NCBI GenBank assembly: GCA_963931865.1
Contig: OZ007510.1
Coordinates: 12,239,981 to 12,303,980 of the forward strand
Reading direction: 5' to 3'
Source of the DNA: Axinella damicornis
Taxonomy: Eukaryota > Porifera > Demospongiae > Axinellida > Axinellidae
DNA length: 64,000 nucleotides
Shown: in pieces, positions 33,134-44,391 of the stretch
Layout of the letters: the number at the start of each line of letters is the position of its first letter
Position numbering within the stretch: position 1 is the first letter of the stretch
Made by a program: the position numbers and the translations under genes
Notes under the pieces: model-generated
Database searches by the model: none
Told to the model about the DNA's origin: nothing
The model's input: only the letters and a program-made list of their open reading frames with translations

Positions 33134-36100
33134 ATGGCTCTCGCCGAGGTCTCATCCAACATTGCCTACCATATACTGACCACTCTTCAGGAGAAACCTA
33201 ACAAAACCCTGCTGGTGCGTGAGTTGGACGGTATACTTGGTTCCACAAAGCATCCAGCTACAGTGATAGTATAGTAGGCCTGGTAGCATCAGGTTGGATC
33301 CCCCCTCCAACCAGTGTGAATTTCCACGGTGGGGAAGGGTTTGGGCCAGTCTAGCCGCAGCCCCTCTCCGCCTGGCCGGTCAGGCGGGGTCTGGGCATGC
33401 ACCTACATTCGAGTTGTCCCCTTGTCTGGAATGCTGCCAGAACCAATCAGATCGCTGTACTATGTATTACCCCTAAGCAAAAGGTGGTCACTCCAATAGA
33501 GCGGCTGCAATGACGTGCAATGACATCACAAAACCACGTGATTGAGTACTACTGCATGGCAAAAGAACATGGAGTTCAATGGCAGCTGAACAGAAAGTAC
33601 TAGCTCACTTGTACTCGAGTTCGTGTAGCTGTTCGATCTAATTGGCATGGTAATTGTGCTACAGCGACAGTTGACACAGTAGTACTTCATAAGTTCCGAA
33701 CTGCTTGCGTTTCTAAGATCACTGTAGAAATTACTATTTTCTTGCCATGCAGTCTTCTGAAAGAAATGGAATATGGGGGTGTTTCGGTTGTATTACGGCA
33801 AACACAGCCGCTCTATAAGTTAGGAGCTATGTCTGGGGATTGTATACAGCATATTTACAGTAGGTGTGGCATGGGTGTGGCGTACCAAAAATGATGCAGT
33901 TACGGCAGATTTTTTTTTGCCAGTTACAGATTTACTTGCATTTTAGCAGTGTGGTCATATAGTCAGATTGTGAGCCCAGTCGCAGCTCTAAGTACAGCCT
34001 TGCCAAGTTTTTATGGCATTGGGACCAGCCCTTGGTTATCAAGCTTTGATTAGGATGATATGTAGGAATTACTGAGATTGAATAGTTCTGGTATGTACTA
34101 GACAATACAATTGGTACAGACAATAACAGTTCACACTGTCTAGACTGCATAGTCTTCAGCACTTGCTTTGAATCATCTGACTGGTGGGCTCTCCTCCCCA
34201 TGCCAGGTTGTTGAGAATGAGTCAGTGACAGGGAGGCAGTTCCATGAGAGGTTGACAGCAGTGGCACAGCTGCTCAAGTGGAAGGGGGTGGTCCCGAATG
34301 ACCGGGTGCTGATTACACTGCAGCCGTCAATCGACTTCTACGCCATTTCCATAGCAGCTCTGGCCATTGGTTTGTTAATCCCTGTCACTCTTGACATAAG
34401 ATACGTGCAAGTGTTCACGTATATCCCTCTCCTCTCTCCTCACTCTTTCCATCTTGCCTCTCTCCCTACTTCTCACCCTTTCTCTCCTCCCTCTCCCTCC
34501 TCTTCCCCTTCCCTCTCCCTCTCCCTCCTTTCCCCTTTCTCCCTCTCCTTGTCCCCTCCCTCCCTCCACCTCTCCCTCCTTCCCTCCCTCCATCCCTCCC
34601 TCCCTCCCTCCCTCCCTCCCTCCCTCCCTCCCTCCCTCCCTCCCTCCCTCCCCCTCCCTCTCCCCATCCTTTCCCCTACCTCCCCATCATCCCCCTTCCT
34701 CCCCATCATCCCCCTTCCTCCACCTCCCCTCCCCTCCCTCCCTCCCTCCCTCCCTCCCTCCCTCCCTCCCTCCCTCCCTCCCTCCCTCCCTCCCTCCCCT
34801 CCCCTCCCCTCCCTCTCCCCTACCTCCCCATCACCCCCCTCCCTCCACCTCCCCTCCCTCCACCTCCCCTCCCTCCCTCCCTCCCTCCCTCCCTCCCTCC
34901 CTCCCTCCCTCCCTCCCTCCCCCCTCCCTCCCTCCCTCCCTCCCTCCCTCCCTCCCTCCCTCCCCTTCCTACCCACCTCTCCCTTCATTCTGCCTGCCAG
35001 GTGCCTCCATCATCATCATTGATCCTTCCATGGGTGTGGAGAGGTGTGACCACTGCATCTCCATTGCTCACCCCAGCCTCTGGGTCTGGAAAAGGGGGTC
35101 AAAGTTCAAATACCTCAAAGTTAGTGATCACTTACGCTCTTTGCAGTCTTAGCAACGAAAGACATTTTCACACACACACGCACACGTACACACACACACA
35201 CACACACACACAACACACACACACACAGTATATCCTCCCCTCCCTCAGCTCTGTCCCCATCCATATGGACGTCGGGCAGTTGGATCTTCCTAGTAGTTCT
35301 GCTGAGCTCCTGGAGCCCTCAGAAGTGGTACCAGTAGACAACGCCCTGGTCACCTTTACCACTGGCAGCACAGGGATGCCAAAACTGCTGCTTAGGAAAC
35401 ACAGGTAGGACACCGGTGGCATAGTAGTAGGGGCACTGGGTCTATTTCCATGCCTTCTTGACGATAGCACGCACCTTGTTGAATCCTATTCCTCCCCTCC
35501 CTGTCCTGTCCTCGAACTCCCTTCCTATCGTTCCCTCGATCCCTCCCTTCATCCTGCACCCTCTCCTCCTCACTCCCTCCCTCTCTCTTTCCCTCCTTCT
35601 GTCTTTCCCCCCTTCCCTCTTCCCTGCCTCCCTCCATCTTATCTTAGCCTTGCTCCCAGGCCGCAAAGGAGGAGGAAAGCAGCCTAGTATCCACCGCTTG
35701 CACATGCGCGTCCATTCCCATGAATACCTGGGAGTCCATGTACATTTGAAAGTGATCAATACTTGCTATGTCCAAAGATGGCAGCAAGTGAGAACGTGTT
35801 TTCAAGTTCTAGTAGATGCCTTGAGCTTGAGTTTGAACATATCCACTTTGCCTGCGTAAAAACCACAAGAAGTAAATTGCATGAACAAGAAGTCCAATCT
35901 TGCTGTGGATGCTTGGCCGGGTTATAACACAAAAAAAGCAACTTCACAGCATTTCAATACGCTGCTCTTGTGTATATAACCTTGCAATTTAATGAAAGTA
36001 GATACACCAGAAATAGTTGACATGCACAAACAGTGGAATGCAGGGCATTTCCCCTTCTGCCTGTGAAAATGCTACCCTCCCTCTCCTCTCTCCTTCCCTC

Positions 36101-39100
36101 TTTCCCTCCCAGCTTCCTCCTCAACCAGACACACTCTCTCTCCATGTCCTACGACATGGTTGTCAAGAAGGAGCTTGGACTGGAGGAGGAGCACTCGGTC
36201 TTTGCTACCAATCTACCTGTCCTCCCTCTGCACTTCCTCAAGGTATCCACTCGTGTCCAGATTGCCAACAGCAGTCTTATTCCCAGTATGACTCTCCCAA
36301 GGCCGAGGTCCCACATGTCTGGTGAGGCAATCCCCAACAGTCCTACCAGGGAGTCTCCGGGATATCCCAAGGCACTCCCACTTCTTGGAGTTGTCCCACA
36401 GTCCTGTCTGTCCCCCAGTCCTACCAGGGAGTCCCCGGGATACCCCGAGGACTCCCACTTCTTGGAGTTGTCCCACAGTCCTGTCTGTCCCCCAGTCCTA
36501 CCAGGGAGTCCCCGGGATACCCCGAGGACTCCCACTCCTTGGAGTTGTCCCGCAGTCCTGTCTGTCCCCCCAATCCTACCAGGGAGTCCCCGGGATACCC
36601 CGAGGACTCCCACTCCTTGGAGTTGTCCCACAGTCCTGTCTGTCCCCCAGTCCTACCAGGGAGTCCCCGGGATACCCCGAGGACTCCCACTCCTTGGAGT
36701 TGTCCCGCAGTCCTGTCTGTCCCCCCAATCCTACCAAGGGAGTCCCCGGGATACCCCGAGGACTCCCACTCCTTGGAGTTGTCCCCCAGTCCTTATCATG
36801 AAGTCCCTGGGGTTAGGATAGGACTTTAAGGGCTTAAAACTTATAAGTCGAAAGACATTTAATTATTGCTTCAGGTGCCAAGTGTTCTGTGGCACTATGT
36901 TTGTGTGGAGAGTGTCAGGGAGTGGTAGGGTTACTGGTATGTTGCTGCTTAGAAGCAGCCAGTGAATCCCTACGCAAATTCAAAACCACATCTGAACAGC
37001 ACAAAATATCACAATGAAACTTTTGTCGGCCCCAGAGTGTGTAGACAAAGAGACAGCATTGTACAAGCGTACGTAGCCTCGTCCCCAGGCCTCCGCCCAG
37101 ATTTTATCTCGCAGACGACTGCGAGATAAAATCTGGGCAGAGGCCTGGGGACGAGGCTAAGCGTACGTATGTCTGTATGTATCAATGTGCAGAAAATGGC
37201 ACTGTCACTCTTATAAGTAAAACCAGACTTTTGGGGCGTCATCTGGTTTGATAAGGGAAGATACTTACCATAGGAGCAGACTCTGGCACCCCAAGCACAT
37301 GAGCCCAGACACTGTCATGTTGCTTTCACCCTTCATGTGAACCCTTCAACCCTAGCTCCCACCTCCCCCTGTCCCACCCGTTTTGCTCACACAGAATCGA
37401 TCTCCCAAGGATATTGCCAAAAGCAACATATCATGAAGCAGTCTCATTATGGGCCATTTGTATATGAAATGCATGAGTAAGTGATCAATTGTACGAGGCA
37501 AAGTCGTGTACACAAGAAGACGTCATCATAATAGAATCAGGCAGAATCTACAATGTATGACTTCAAAGATGCTTTCTACATTACTCCAGAATGGAGGTGG
37601 TAGGTGTGGCTATTATGACGGTGTCAATTACATTTTTGTCTAAAGACGCCCTCATTTCCTGGAACGGACTGGACTGGGACACCACCTTATATCCTGGAAC
37701 GAACTGGACAGGGTGAACTTTTTTGGGGCACACTTTCGACTCGTCTCTCTGGTAGATCCATCAACTACTCATGTGCAGAACTTTATATGCGTAACCCAAC
37801 CCTAACCACACCTACAAAACAAACATGGGAGTACATACAGTGTAGAGTTCATTTATGGAACAAGTGGTAGCAGAGACAAGAGCTGGTATTTGCTGAAATT
37901 CCCCCTGAACTTTGCCTGGACCCAGCCCTAGCTATTTCTTGCAACTCAGCACCCCTCAATTTTACCACAGTAAATGTACGTTGTACAAACGAACTTGGAT
38001 AGTTAGTTATCTAAGCTAGCTCCTGGATCTATGACGTTGCATAGAACACGACTCGTCCGATGGCCAGAGTTCTCGCTTTGCCCCACTCCATAGTCAGAGA
38101 TTAGAGATAATCCAGAAGAATAGAGCCCACACTCTGAACCAACAAACAGTGCATCCCACATGATCCTAACTCGGGATTCCAACAGTCCGAGGACACAATA
38201 GATAGCCCTTCCGAGACGTAAAAGACTGACAGACATAGAATTATGAGCGACGGGACACCATTGGAGGCTCTAACACAAGAAGGCAGGAGAGTACCTTACA
38301 ACAGTAACACACAGATCCGCACGCCATTTCTCTACGACCAGCTAGCTAGCTAGGCTATGGCCTTCCCGCGCTTGCGCGGGAATGAACTTTGATGAACTTT
38401 GAACTTTTGGCGCCAAATGTGGAGCGCGCGTGACAGTACACAGTACAATCTCTGGGTCACGCTCCAAACGGTTTTGCACAGTACTCAGTACACCAGAGAC
38501 ACTGCAATCTCTGGGTCACACTCCAAGTGGCTATTGACAGTATGGTACAGAGAGCCTGCAATCTCTTCCAAACCGTTTTGCACGTACTCAGTAACAGAGA
38601 GCCTGCAATCACTGGGTCACACTCCAAACGGGTTTGCAGGAGCCAAACGTTGCTGCTGTGCTCCTTTAGCATGACAAAGAACAACTGTCTGGTATAAAAG
38701 AATGGCTCTTGGTGACTTGTATTGTGAGGGCCTCAAACTTTGTTGCCAACTGGTTCTGCTACTACCTCCAGACTTTGCATTTCGGGTCTGTACCGCCTGA
38801 TGTGTGAACGAGGAGTGTGGTGTGTAGGGCTGGGCGGTGGCGGAGGGAGAGGGGGGGTCGTGATTCGTTGGAAACAGAGTTTACCTGCTGCTGGCTGTGG
38901 AGGTACAGGCCCAGTCAGAACAGGGGTGGCTCATGTCCAGCGTTCACTTCTCGACCCCCTCACACTTTTTCTTAGTTTCTTCTTTTTGTATTTTCATTTC
39001 TTTTTCTTATTTTCATTTCTTTTTCATTTCTTCTTCTGTATTTTCATTTCTTTTTCTTATTTTCATTTCTTTTTATTTCTTTTTCTTATTTTCATTTTTT

Positions 39101-40923
39101 TAATCCTATTTTCATTTCTTTTTCTTATTTTCATTTCTTTTTTCTTATTTTCATTTCTTTTTTCTTATTTTCTTTTCATTTTACAAAACGGAAAGAAAAT
39201 AAGAAAAAGAAATGAAATTAAGAAAAAGAATTGAAAAAGATAAGCATGGGAAGGGAGGGGGAGGGTGGAGCATGGGAAGGGAGGGGAGCATGGGAAGGGA
39301 GGGGAGCATGGGAAGGGAGAGGAGCATGGGAAGGGAGGGGAGAGCATTGGGAGGGTGGAGCATGGGAAGGGAGTGGAGCATGGGAAGGGAGGGGAGCATG
39401 GGAAGGGTTGGGAGGGTGGAGCATGGGAAGGGAGGGGAGCATGGGAAGGGAGGGGAGCATGGGAAGGGAGGGATGGAGCATGGGAAGGGAGGGTGGAGCA
39501 TGGGAAGATCGGGGAGAATGGGGAAGGGAGGGTGAGGGGAGCATTGGGCAGATAGAGCATTATTTTCTTTTGCATGCCATTGCTTTTATTTCATAAGGGT
39601 GGGACTGTGCCTTGGTGGGACATGGGAGTCCTGAGGACTTCCCATGGTCCCCTTGGTCCCGAGGATTTCCCATGGTCCCCTTGGAATGTTCTGACAGGAC
39701 TCAGGATTAGTGAAGGCAAACTGGCAGTGGCTGTTAAGCATATTTTGATAGTTTCGAAGTTCCTCTCAAGGTGATGCAGTGTTTCATATAGAAAATAGCG
39801 ATGACTTAAGAATTCGGTTCAGCTCCCCTTCTTCATTCTACAATGAAAACCCAATATTTCATTACTCTACCATTTTTTAGAAAGACAATAAATGGGATAA
39901 GTTTGGAATGGAGTCCATTCAAATGCACGTTAAACAGTGGATGTGGGACACCCTGTCATGATTCACCCTCCTCTCTTTCAACTCAGGTTGGCTCTCTGGG
40001 GATCTTATACCATAAGACCACTGCCTGTGACCCGGCCGAGGTTATAAAGACTCTCGAGAAGTACAATGCTACAGCTGTGACTGGATCACCAGCGTTTGTC
40101 GAGCGACTCGCCGTTCATGCTCTGAAGGAAAACATTACCATTCCTGTGAGATACACAGCGGTTGGGGGTGCCCCCATCTTTCGGGGGACACTGAGAACAG
40201 TTTCTTCTGCGACCCCTGATAGGAAGACTGTTGTGATATATGGCAGTACTGAGGCTGAGCCTATTAGTATGATCTTTGCAAGCGAGAAGATGGAGTTGGA
40301 GGCGTCCAGTCCTGATGGCCACTGTGTGGGCCGCCCAGTGTTTAAGGGCTCTGTCAAGGTGATCCAGATTCTTCCAGGTACGCAAATACGTGTATATGCA
40401 TAGCTGGTTTATTCAGCTTTTCCCATTCGTCCATTCCTCCCTCATCTCTCCTTTTAATTGTACAACAGGAGTCACAGAATACTCTCTGGGCAGTTGAAGC
40501 CTTAAACTGATGGCAGTTGAAGCCTTAGAAACAGATGAATAAGGCCAATCCCCTTCCTCCCCCTCCCTTCCCTCCCCCTCCTTCCCTCCCCTCCCTCCCC
40601 TCCCTCCCCCTCCCCTCCCTCCCTCCCTCCCTCCCTCCCTCCCTCCCCTCCCCTCCCCTCCCCTCCCCTCCCCTCCCTCCCTCCCCTCCCCTCCCTCCCT
40701 CCCTCCCTCCCTCCCTCCCTCCCTCCCTCCCTCCCTCCTCCCTCCCTCCTCCTCCCTCCTCCCTCCTTCCCTCCTACCAACTCTCCCCCTACCACCAGCA
40801 TCTCTCACCACCCCGGTGGATGTGGGCGGAGAGATAGAGTTACAACGAGGTGAAATTGGAGAGTTGATTATCTCAGGCTGGCATGTCAACACTTACCAGG
40901 TATTACTATGCATTTGTGCTCAT

Positions 40924-40957
<34 letters not shown>

Positions 40958-43172
40958 CCTGGTCCATTTGGTCAGATTCAAGCACTCTACTGCTAGCCCA
41001 AACTCCTGATGCTTGAGATGACGCTACCCCCCTCTTCCTTGTAAGGAGTCAGGCACATGTATATCCACACACAATATCTCCTTTGAAAATTAACTCTGTT
41101 AATAATTGTGTCCATTCGTATATCATGGTCAGGTGGAGTCGAAGCGACTCATCACTGATCTTGATGGCACTGTGTGGTTGAGGATTGAGGATGCTGGATA
41201 CATGGACGAGGATGGGAGGATCTGGCTAGTGGGAAGGGTGAAATGGAGGGTGGTGAGAAATGGGAGGTCGTACTGGTCCACTGTGATCGAACAGAAGGTA
41301 AGGTGGGTGGGTGTACGTAGATGTGAAGGACCTTACCATGAATGGTGTTTGCTAAATTTCTGGTTACACAGCTGGCAGGCTGTAAAAAAAGATTTTAACC
41401 CACTATTCCTGATTCCCAGGGTCAGGCATAACAAGGTGTTAGGGTTTGGAGATGGTTGTAGTCAAATGAGAGTGTATGCACACGTGCATGTGTTGCCATT
41501 TTGCAACCACCTAGCCAATCTCTTTGATTGACGCCATATTGCCAGACGGAGCAGTTCTGATGAGGTGACAGATGGCCATGCTGAAGAGTGCTTGAAGAGT
41601 ATGTGTCTCTTGTTGCAGGTTCTAGACCGGTGTAGTCTGATCACCTTTGCAGCCTACCTCCCCCATAACAACGAGGCCTGGCTGTTCCTCGAGGCACCCA
41701 ATGGTCTGCCTGACACGGAGAAAGCAGGTATAATTCCACAATAGTCAGGCCAGTCTTATTCATTCGCAGCCTCTGGACAATCACTGCTATTTTGAGTTAC
41801 ATTTAGTACACAGTACAGGTGAAGGAACTGATCAACGAAGGCCTGAGAGACTGAGTTGTGGGTCTAACAGCTCGTGACCTACATCGTTTTGTCTTGCACA
41901 AACTTTCCATCCAGACAGGAAGACTGCTAGCCACTGAACTGTGGTATTGATCGCAGCCCACTCGGAGGATAAACATGATACTATGCCACCATAACCGTAC
42001 AGCAGAGGGAATCCTCCTCAGATACCATATCATGCAACCTGAAACAATGACCAGCGTGTCCATTTCAGTAGCCTTGTTCGCAGGCCGTTCCCACACCAGT
42101 ATTGGTCGCTTCCAGTATGAAATACGGTGGAGAAGGCCTGGGAGATCTGGTCATGTGCAATGACGTCAGGTAGACCGATGGTAGACACATGGGGGCCGGT
42201 GCCTTACCGTTATAATACCTGTTTTGCGTCAATCCGCCCCCAGCATTGTGAACAACGAATGGTATCGAATATCTGCCTTGCAAACGCTCTGATATCCAGC
42301 CTTTCGACAGACAGTACAAGACAGGACATACCGCCCCCCGTGTGTCTACCATGTGTCTACCTGATGGCACCGCACATGACAGATCTCCCAGACCTTCCCC
42401 TGCTGTATTTCATACTGGAAGCAATCCAGTATGTACTGGCGGTAGGACGGCCTGGGAACGAGGCTACAATTTCAGATCAAATCGTTCAAGGGAAATTCTT
42501 GGGTATCTTTCAAGCGAATGCCCCTCTTGTCCAAGATCCATTCCAGAATTTGATACATGTGCACTGATGAGAGAGAGCTCAGTGTGTGGTCTCATCACTT
42601 ACATGGTTGTAAGCGCACAGACAGTGCAAATATAGCGTGCAACTCAGGTATATATTATAGCCATAATTGCACATTCTGGGAATAATAATGTACTTGCTTC
42701 ATTCACGTAAATATCGTGGCAACCTAGTGCAACTGGTAGGGCAAACTCCCATTTCAGAATGATGCTTGCACCCCCAGCTAAACGTTTCCATAGGCCGAGG
42801 CTGGCTCACGAGACTACCATACTTAAGCACATGTGCCAGTTTCTGGACAAATAACCTGGGATGTTCTGGGAATGTGACATTGGGAAATAATTATTGTACT
42901 GTATGAATTTGTACAATCATATAGGTATCCAATCATTTCTGAGGCGTGAGGGTATCCCAGTGGACAAACTGGACATCCGACCCAAGATCCCCAGGGACCG
43001 GAGACATGCTTCCAAACCAAACACGGCCGTTCTCTTTAAGACCTCAAACCCCAACAGCCCTGGCAAGATCTTGAAGTACTTTCTCAAGGCAAACCCCCTC
43101 GTGGCAGTGGTGGTGATCTGCGTCCAGTTACTGCTCATCGTGTGTGTCATAGTGATGATCATTTCACAGTGA
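33134..43172 (+). CDS. Adenylate-forming (ANL) acyl-CoA synthetase/OleC-like enzyme with C-terminal membrane anchor, 10 exons
   Basis: Exons: 33134-33214, 34207-34369, 35001-35119, 35229-35404, 36113-36242, 39987-40377, 40799-40899, 41133-41297, 41619-41727, 42925-43172; phases agree, giving 560 aa. ANL enzymes activate a carboxylate as an acyl-AMP. Seen in order: an N-terminal segment KTLLVVENESVTGRQFHERL, the P-loop TFTTGSTGMPK (aa about 162-173), TAVTGSPAF, AVGGAPIF, the A5-type motif YGSTEAEPIS (about 307-316), and EDAGYMDEDGRIWLVGRV (about 406-424). RHASKPNTAVL follows, where the Lys fits the catalytic position. The (T/S)EA-P-(V/I)S and RH-x-SK signatures recall OleC and FadD-like ligases rather than typical animal fatty acyl-CoA synthetases. 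The last 27 residues are a single hydrophobic helix, suggesting a tail anchor. The first donor (33214) and exon 3-4 junction are my choice among options. Substrate unknown. Confidence 0.85.
33484..33825. mobile_element. Possible inverted-end element in ANL intron 1
   Basis: GGTCACTCCAATAGAGCGGC at the left and an inverted GCCGCTCTAT at 33,809-33,818 bound about 340 bp. Arms are short and imperfect. The similarity to the 29.64-kb element is the main support. Confidence 0.4.
34440..34975. repeat. Long (CCTCCC)n tract in ANL intron 2
   Basis: More than 500 nt of nearly pure CCTCCC/CCCTCC ends 25 nt before the acceptor at 35000. Long Pro/Ser and Gly/Glu/Arg frames on the two strands only translate the repeat. 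Confidence 0.95.
35171..35228. repeat. (CA)n tract forming the acceptor of ANL exon 4
   Basis: An interrupted CACA run ends in the CAG acceptor at 35228. Confidence 0.9.
35460..35645. repeat. CT-rich low-complexity tract in ANL intron 4
   Basis: TCCCTTCC-type pyrimidine-rich sequence with no recognisable exon. Confidence 0.7.
36341..36800. repeat. 78-bp minisatellite, about six copies, in ANL intron 5
   Basis: The unit runs TCCTACCAGGGAGTCCCCGG, GATACCCCGAGGACTCCCAC, TCCTTGGAGTTGTCCCACAG, TCCTGTCTGTCCCCCAG. Copies are 95% or more alike by eye. 78 is a multiple of three, so it is open in several frames on both strands, but it follows the exon 5 donor (36243) and I treat it as intronic. Confidence 0.9.
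37074..37158. mobile_element. Hairpin MITE copy with exact 9-bp target duplication and very long perfect arms
   Basis: The arms from TAGCCTCGTCCCCAGGCCTC inwards through GCCCAGATTTTATCTCGCAG are complementary over about 40 nt each. AAGCGTACG flanks it at 37065-37073 and 37159-37167. The loop is only a few bases. The same interior (AGATTTTATCTCGCAG) recurs at 51.49 kb. Confidence 0.9.
37170..38430. other. ANL intron 5, middle part
   Basis: No exon recognised. A minus-strand frame of 77 codons at 38,003-38,236 has no family match. A GC-rich mini-hairpin (TCCCGCGC and GCGCGGGA) lies at about 38,364-38,382. Confidence 0.5.
38440..38650. repeat. About 60-75-bp tandem repeat with CTGGGTCACACTCCAAACGG units
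   Basis: Four diverged units contain GCAATCTCTGGGTCAC, CTCCAAACGGTTTTGCAC and AGTACTCAGTA. Unit length varies. Confidence 0.8.
38963..39185. repeat. TTTTCATTTC-type AT-rich simple repeat
   Basis: Units of TTTTCATTTCTTTTTCTTA run for about 220 nt and then flip at 39,185-39,240 into a purine-rich inverse (AAGAAAAAGAAATGAAA), so the two parts form a long inverted repeat. Confidence 0.9.
39245..39545. repeat. Purine-rich GAGCATGGGAAGGGAGGG minisatellite
   Basis: About 15 units of 18-20 bp on the + strand, G-rich with regular GGGAAGGGAGGGG blocks. All long frames here translate the repeat. Confidence 0.95.
40540..40790. repeat. (CCTCCC)n tract before ANL exon 7
   Basis: A polypyrimidine tract of about 230 nt leads to the acceptor at 40798. 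Confidence 0.9.
40924..40957. repeat. Poly-G run
   Basis: A G homopolymer of about 33 nt, 25 nt after the exon 7 donor. It is prone to length error and could form a four-stranded structure. Confidence 0.9.
41728..42924. other. ANL intron 9 with two long-loop hairpin copies
   Basis: Hairpin-like copies lie at about 42,067-42,143 (GCCTTGTTCGCAGGCCGT ... AAGGCCTGGGAGA) and 42,378-42,471 (ending GGCCTGGGAACGAGGCTA). Each has the interior CCAGTATGAAATAC or GTATTTCATACTGG. The segment between about 42,140 and 42,390 also carries inverted pieces (ATGGTAGACACATGGGGG and CCCCCGTGTGTCTACCAT), so the pair may form one larger composite foldback. No exon recognised. Confidence 0.55.
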
Positions 43173-43210
43173 ATCTTTGTTTTATTGTTGTGCCTGTCAA
43201 TGTTGCCACA

Positions 43211-43216
43211 AATAAA
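43211..43216 (+). terminator. Poly(A) signal of the ANL gene
   Basis: AATAAA lies 39 nt after the stop codon, followed by a GT-rich stretch (TTGTGTTTTACC). The family hairpin at 43,253 follows just beyond. Confidence 0.6.
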
Positions 43217-43252
43217 ATTGTGTTTTACCAACTAGTGTTGCTTACCAACACC

Positions 43253-43342
43253 AGCCTCGTTCCCAGGCACCTGCCCTGCAGCTTTTCGATGCTTATGGTG
43301 CCAACAAAAAGCTGCATGGGAATGGGCCTGGGAACGAGGCTA
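43253..43342. mobile_element. Hairpin MITE copy directly after the ANL 3' end
   Basis: AGCCTCGTTCCCAGGCAC and GGCCTGGGAACGAGGCTA are the outer arms; GCAGCTTTT and AAAAAGCTGC pair inside. No flanking repeat recognised. Confidence 0.8.
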
Positions 43343-44391
43343 ACGTCAATTCCAAGTGTTGTTGTTCCAACATGTTATTGAGCAAGCAGAATGACTGTTG
43401 AGGTATGGCTGGATTCAGACATTAGCCCTTTGTCGGAGGGGTCTCTCCACATGTGCACGAGTCCTACCAGCTGCAGGTGTTCTCACTGCCTGTATGGCTT
43501 CTGATCTCTTGGCCATGGCAAAGCAGTACGTACCACTTGTTATTAGTTTACAAGCCAAGCACATGCATGCACATGTATATAGTTCTGATCAGTCTCTGAG
43601 GAACTGCTTACCACTGACAATGCATGCCATGTTGTCTTGTCAGCTGGATATTGCACCCAATGGCATGCATGATTGTGTAATTGGAGTAGAATAAACACGT
43701 GGGAATACCAGGAGGAAACCATCATTCCATAAGGTTTGAAAAGCGGATACAGATGATACACAAGTGACTTTCCATACACCCGAGTTAATGCTTGAATGCG
43801 TACACATACCAAGGACATATGCTTATTCTGTGTGTATAGTAATTTCTCAGATCCTAGCACATGTACATGCCAGGTGTAGCTGTAGGTTATTGTAGATCTA
43901 ATTCAGAAATGGCAAGCTATATAGTGTTCCATCTGTAAGTCAGAAGGCTTGCGGGTCCTTTCTCCTGACCATGCAGCCACTGTAGGCCTTTTCACTTCGT
44001 TGGTGTGACTACTTCATACCAAGTTCTCTGCATGTCTCGACATTCCTTCCTCAACTAGCTGATTGTGCTCGTGAACACCTATACTAGTAAGTAGCTAGGG
44101 ACGTTGACTTATTTTATGCAACCTGTGACAATACCCTCAGTTTATACGGAATTCCATGCTGAAACACTTGCCATATGTATGCATCAGATTGTTGCAGCAG
44201 TTCCCGCCTCTGTCCAATCCTGATATGTACTTAAAACAGAATGACACAATTCAGCACACTATTATAAGACAGTAAGGATGGATCTGAACAGGGTACGTAC
44301 TTGCACAAAATTACATTGGGGAAGGGGGAAAACAGCTAAACTATAAACATAATATTATTCAACATGCAAAAGTATCTTGCTGGAAGTCTGC
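43343..44391. other. Intergenic, ANL and dispanin A converge
   Basis: No gene recognised. The stretch should hold the 3' UTR of the minus-strand CD225 gene. Confidence 0.5.

Noticed and set aside
34168..35022. 284-codon Pro/Ser-rich frame on the + strand
   Set aside because: Only the first part (from 34207 to 34369) is ANL exon 2 and the final codons (from 35001) are exon 3; the middle is a translated CCTCCC tract that I place in the intron.
36033..36821. 262-codon frame continuing from ANL exon 5
   Set aside because: After the donor at 36243 the frame translates only a 78-bp minisatellite; the ANL motifs continue in phase at 39987.
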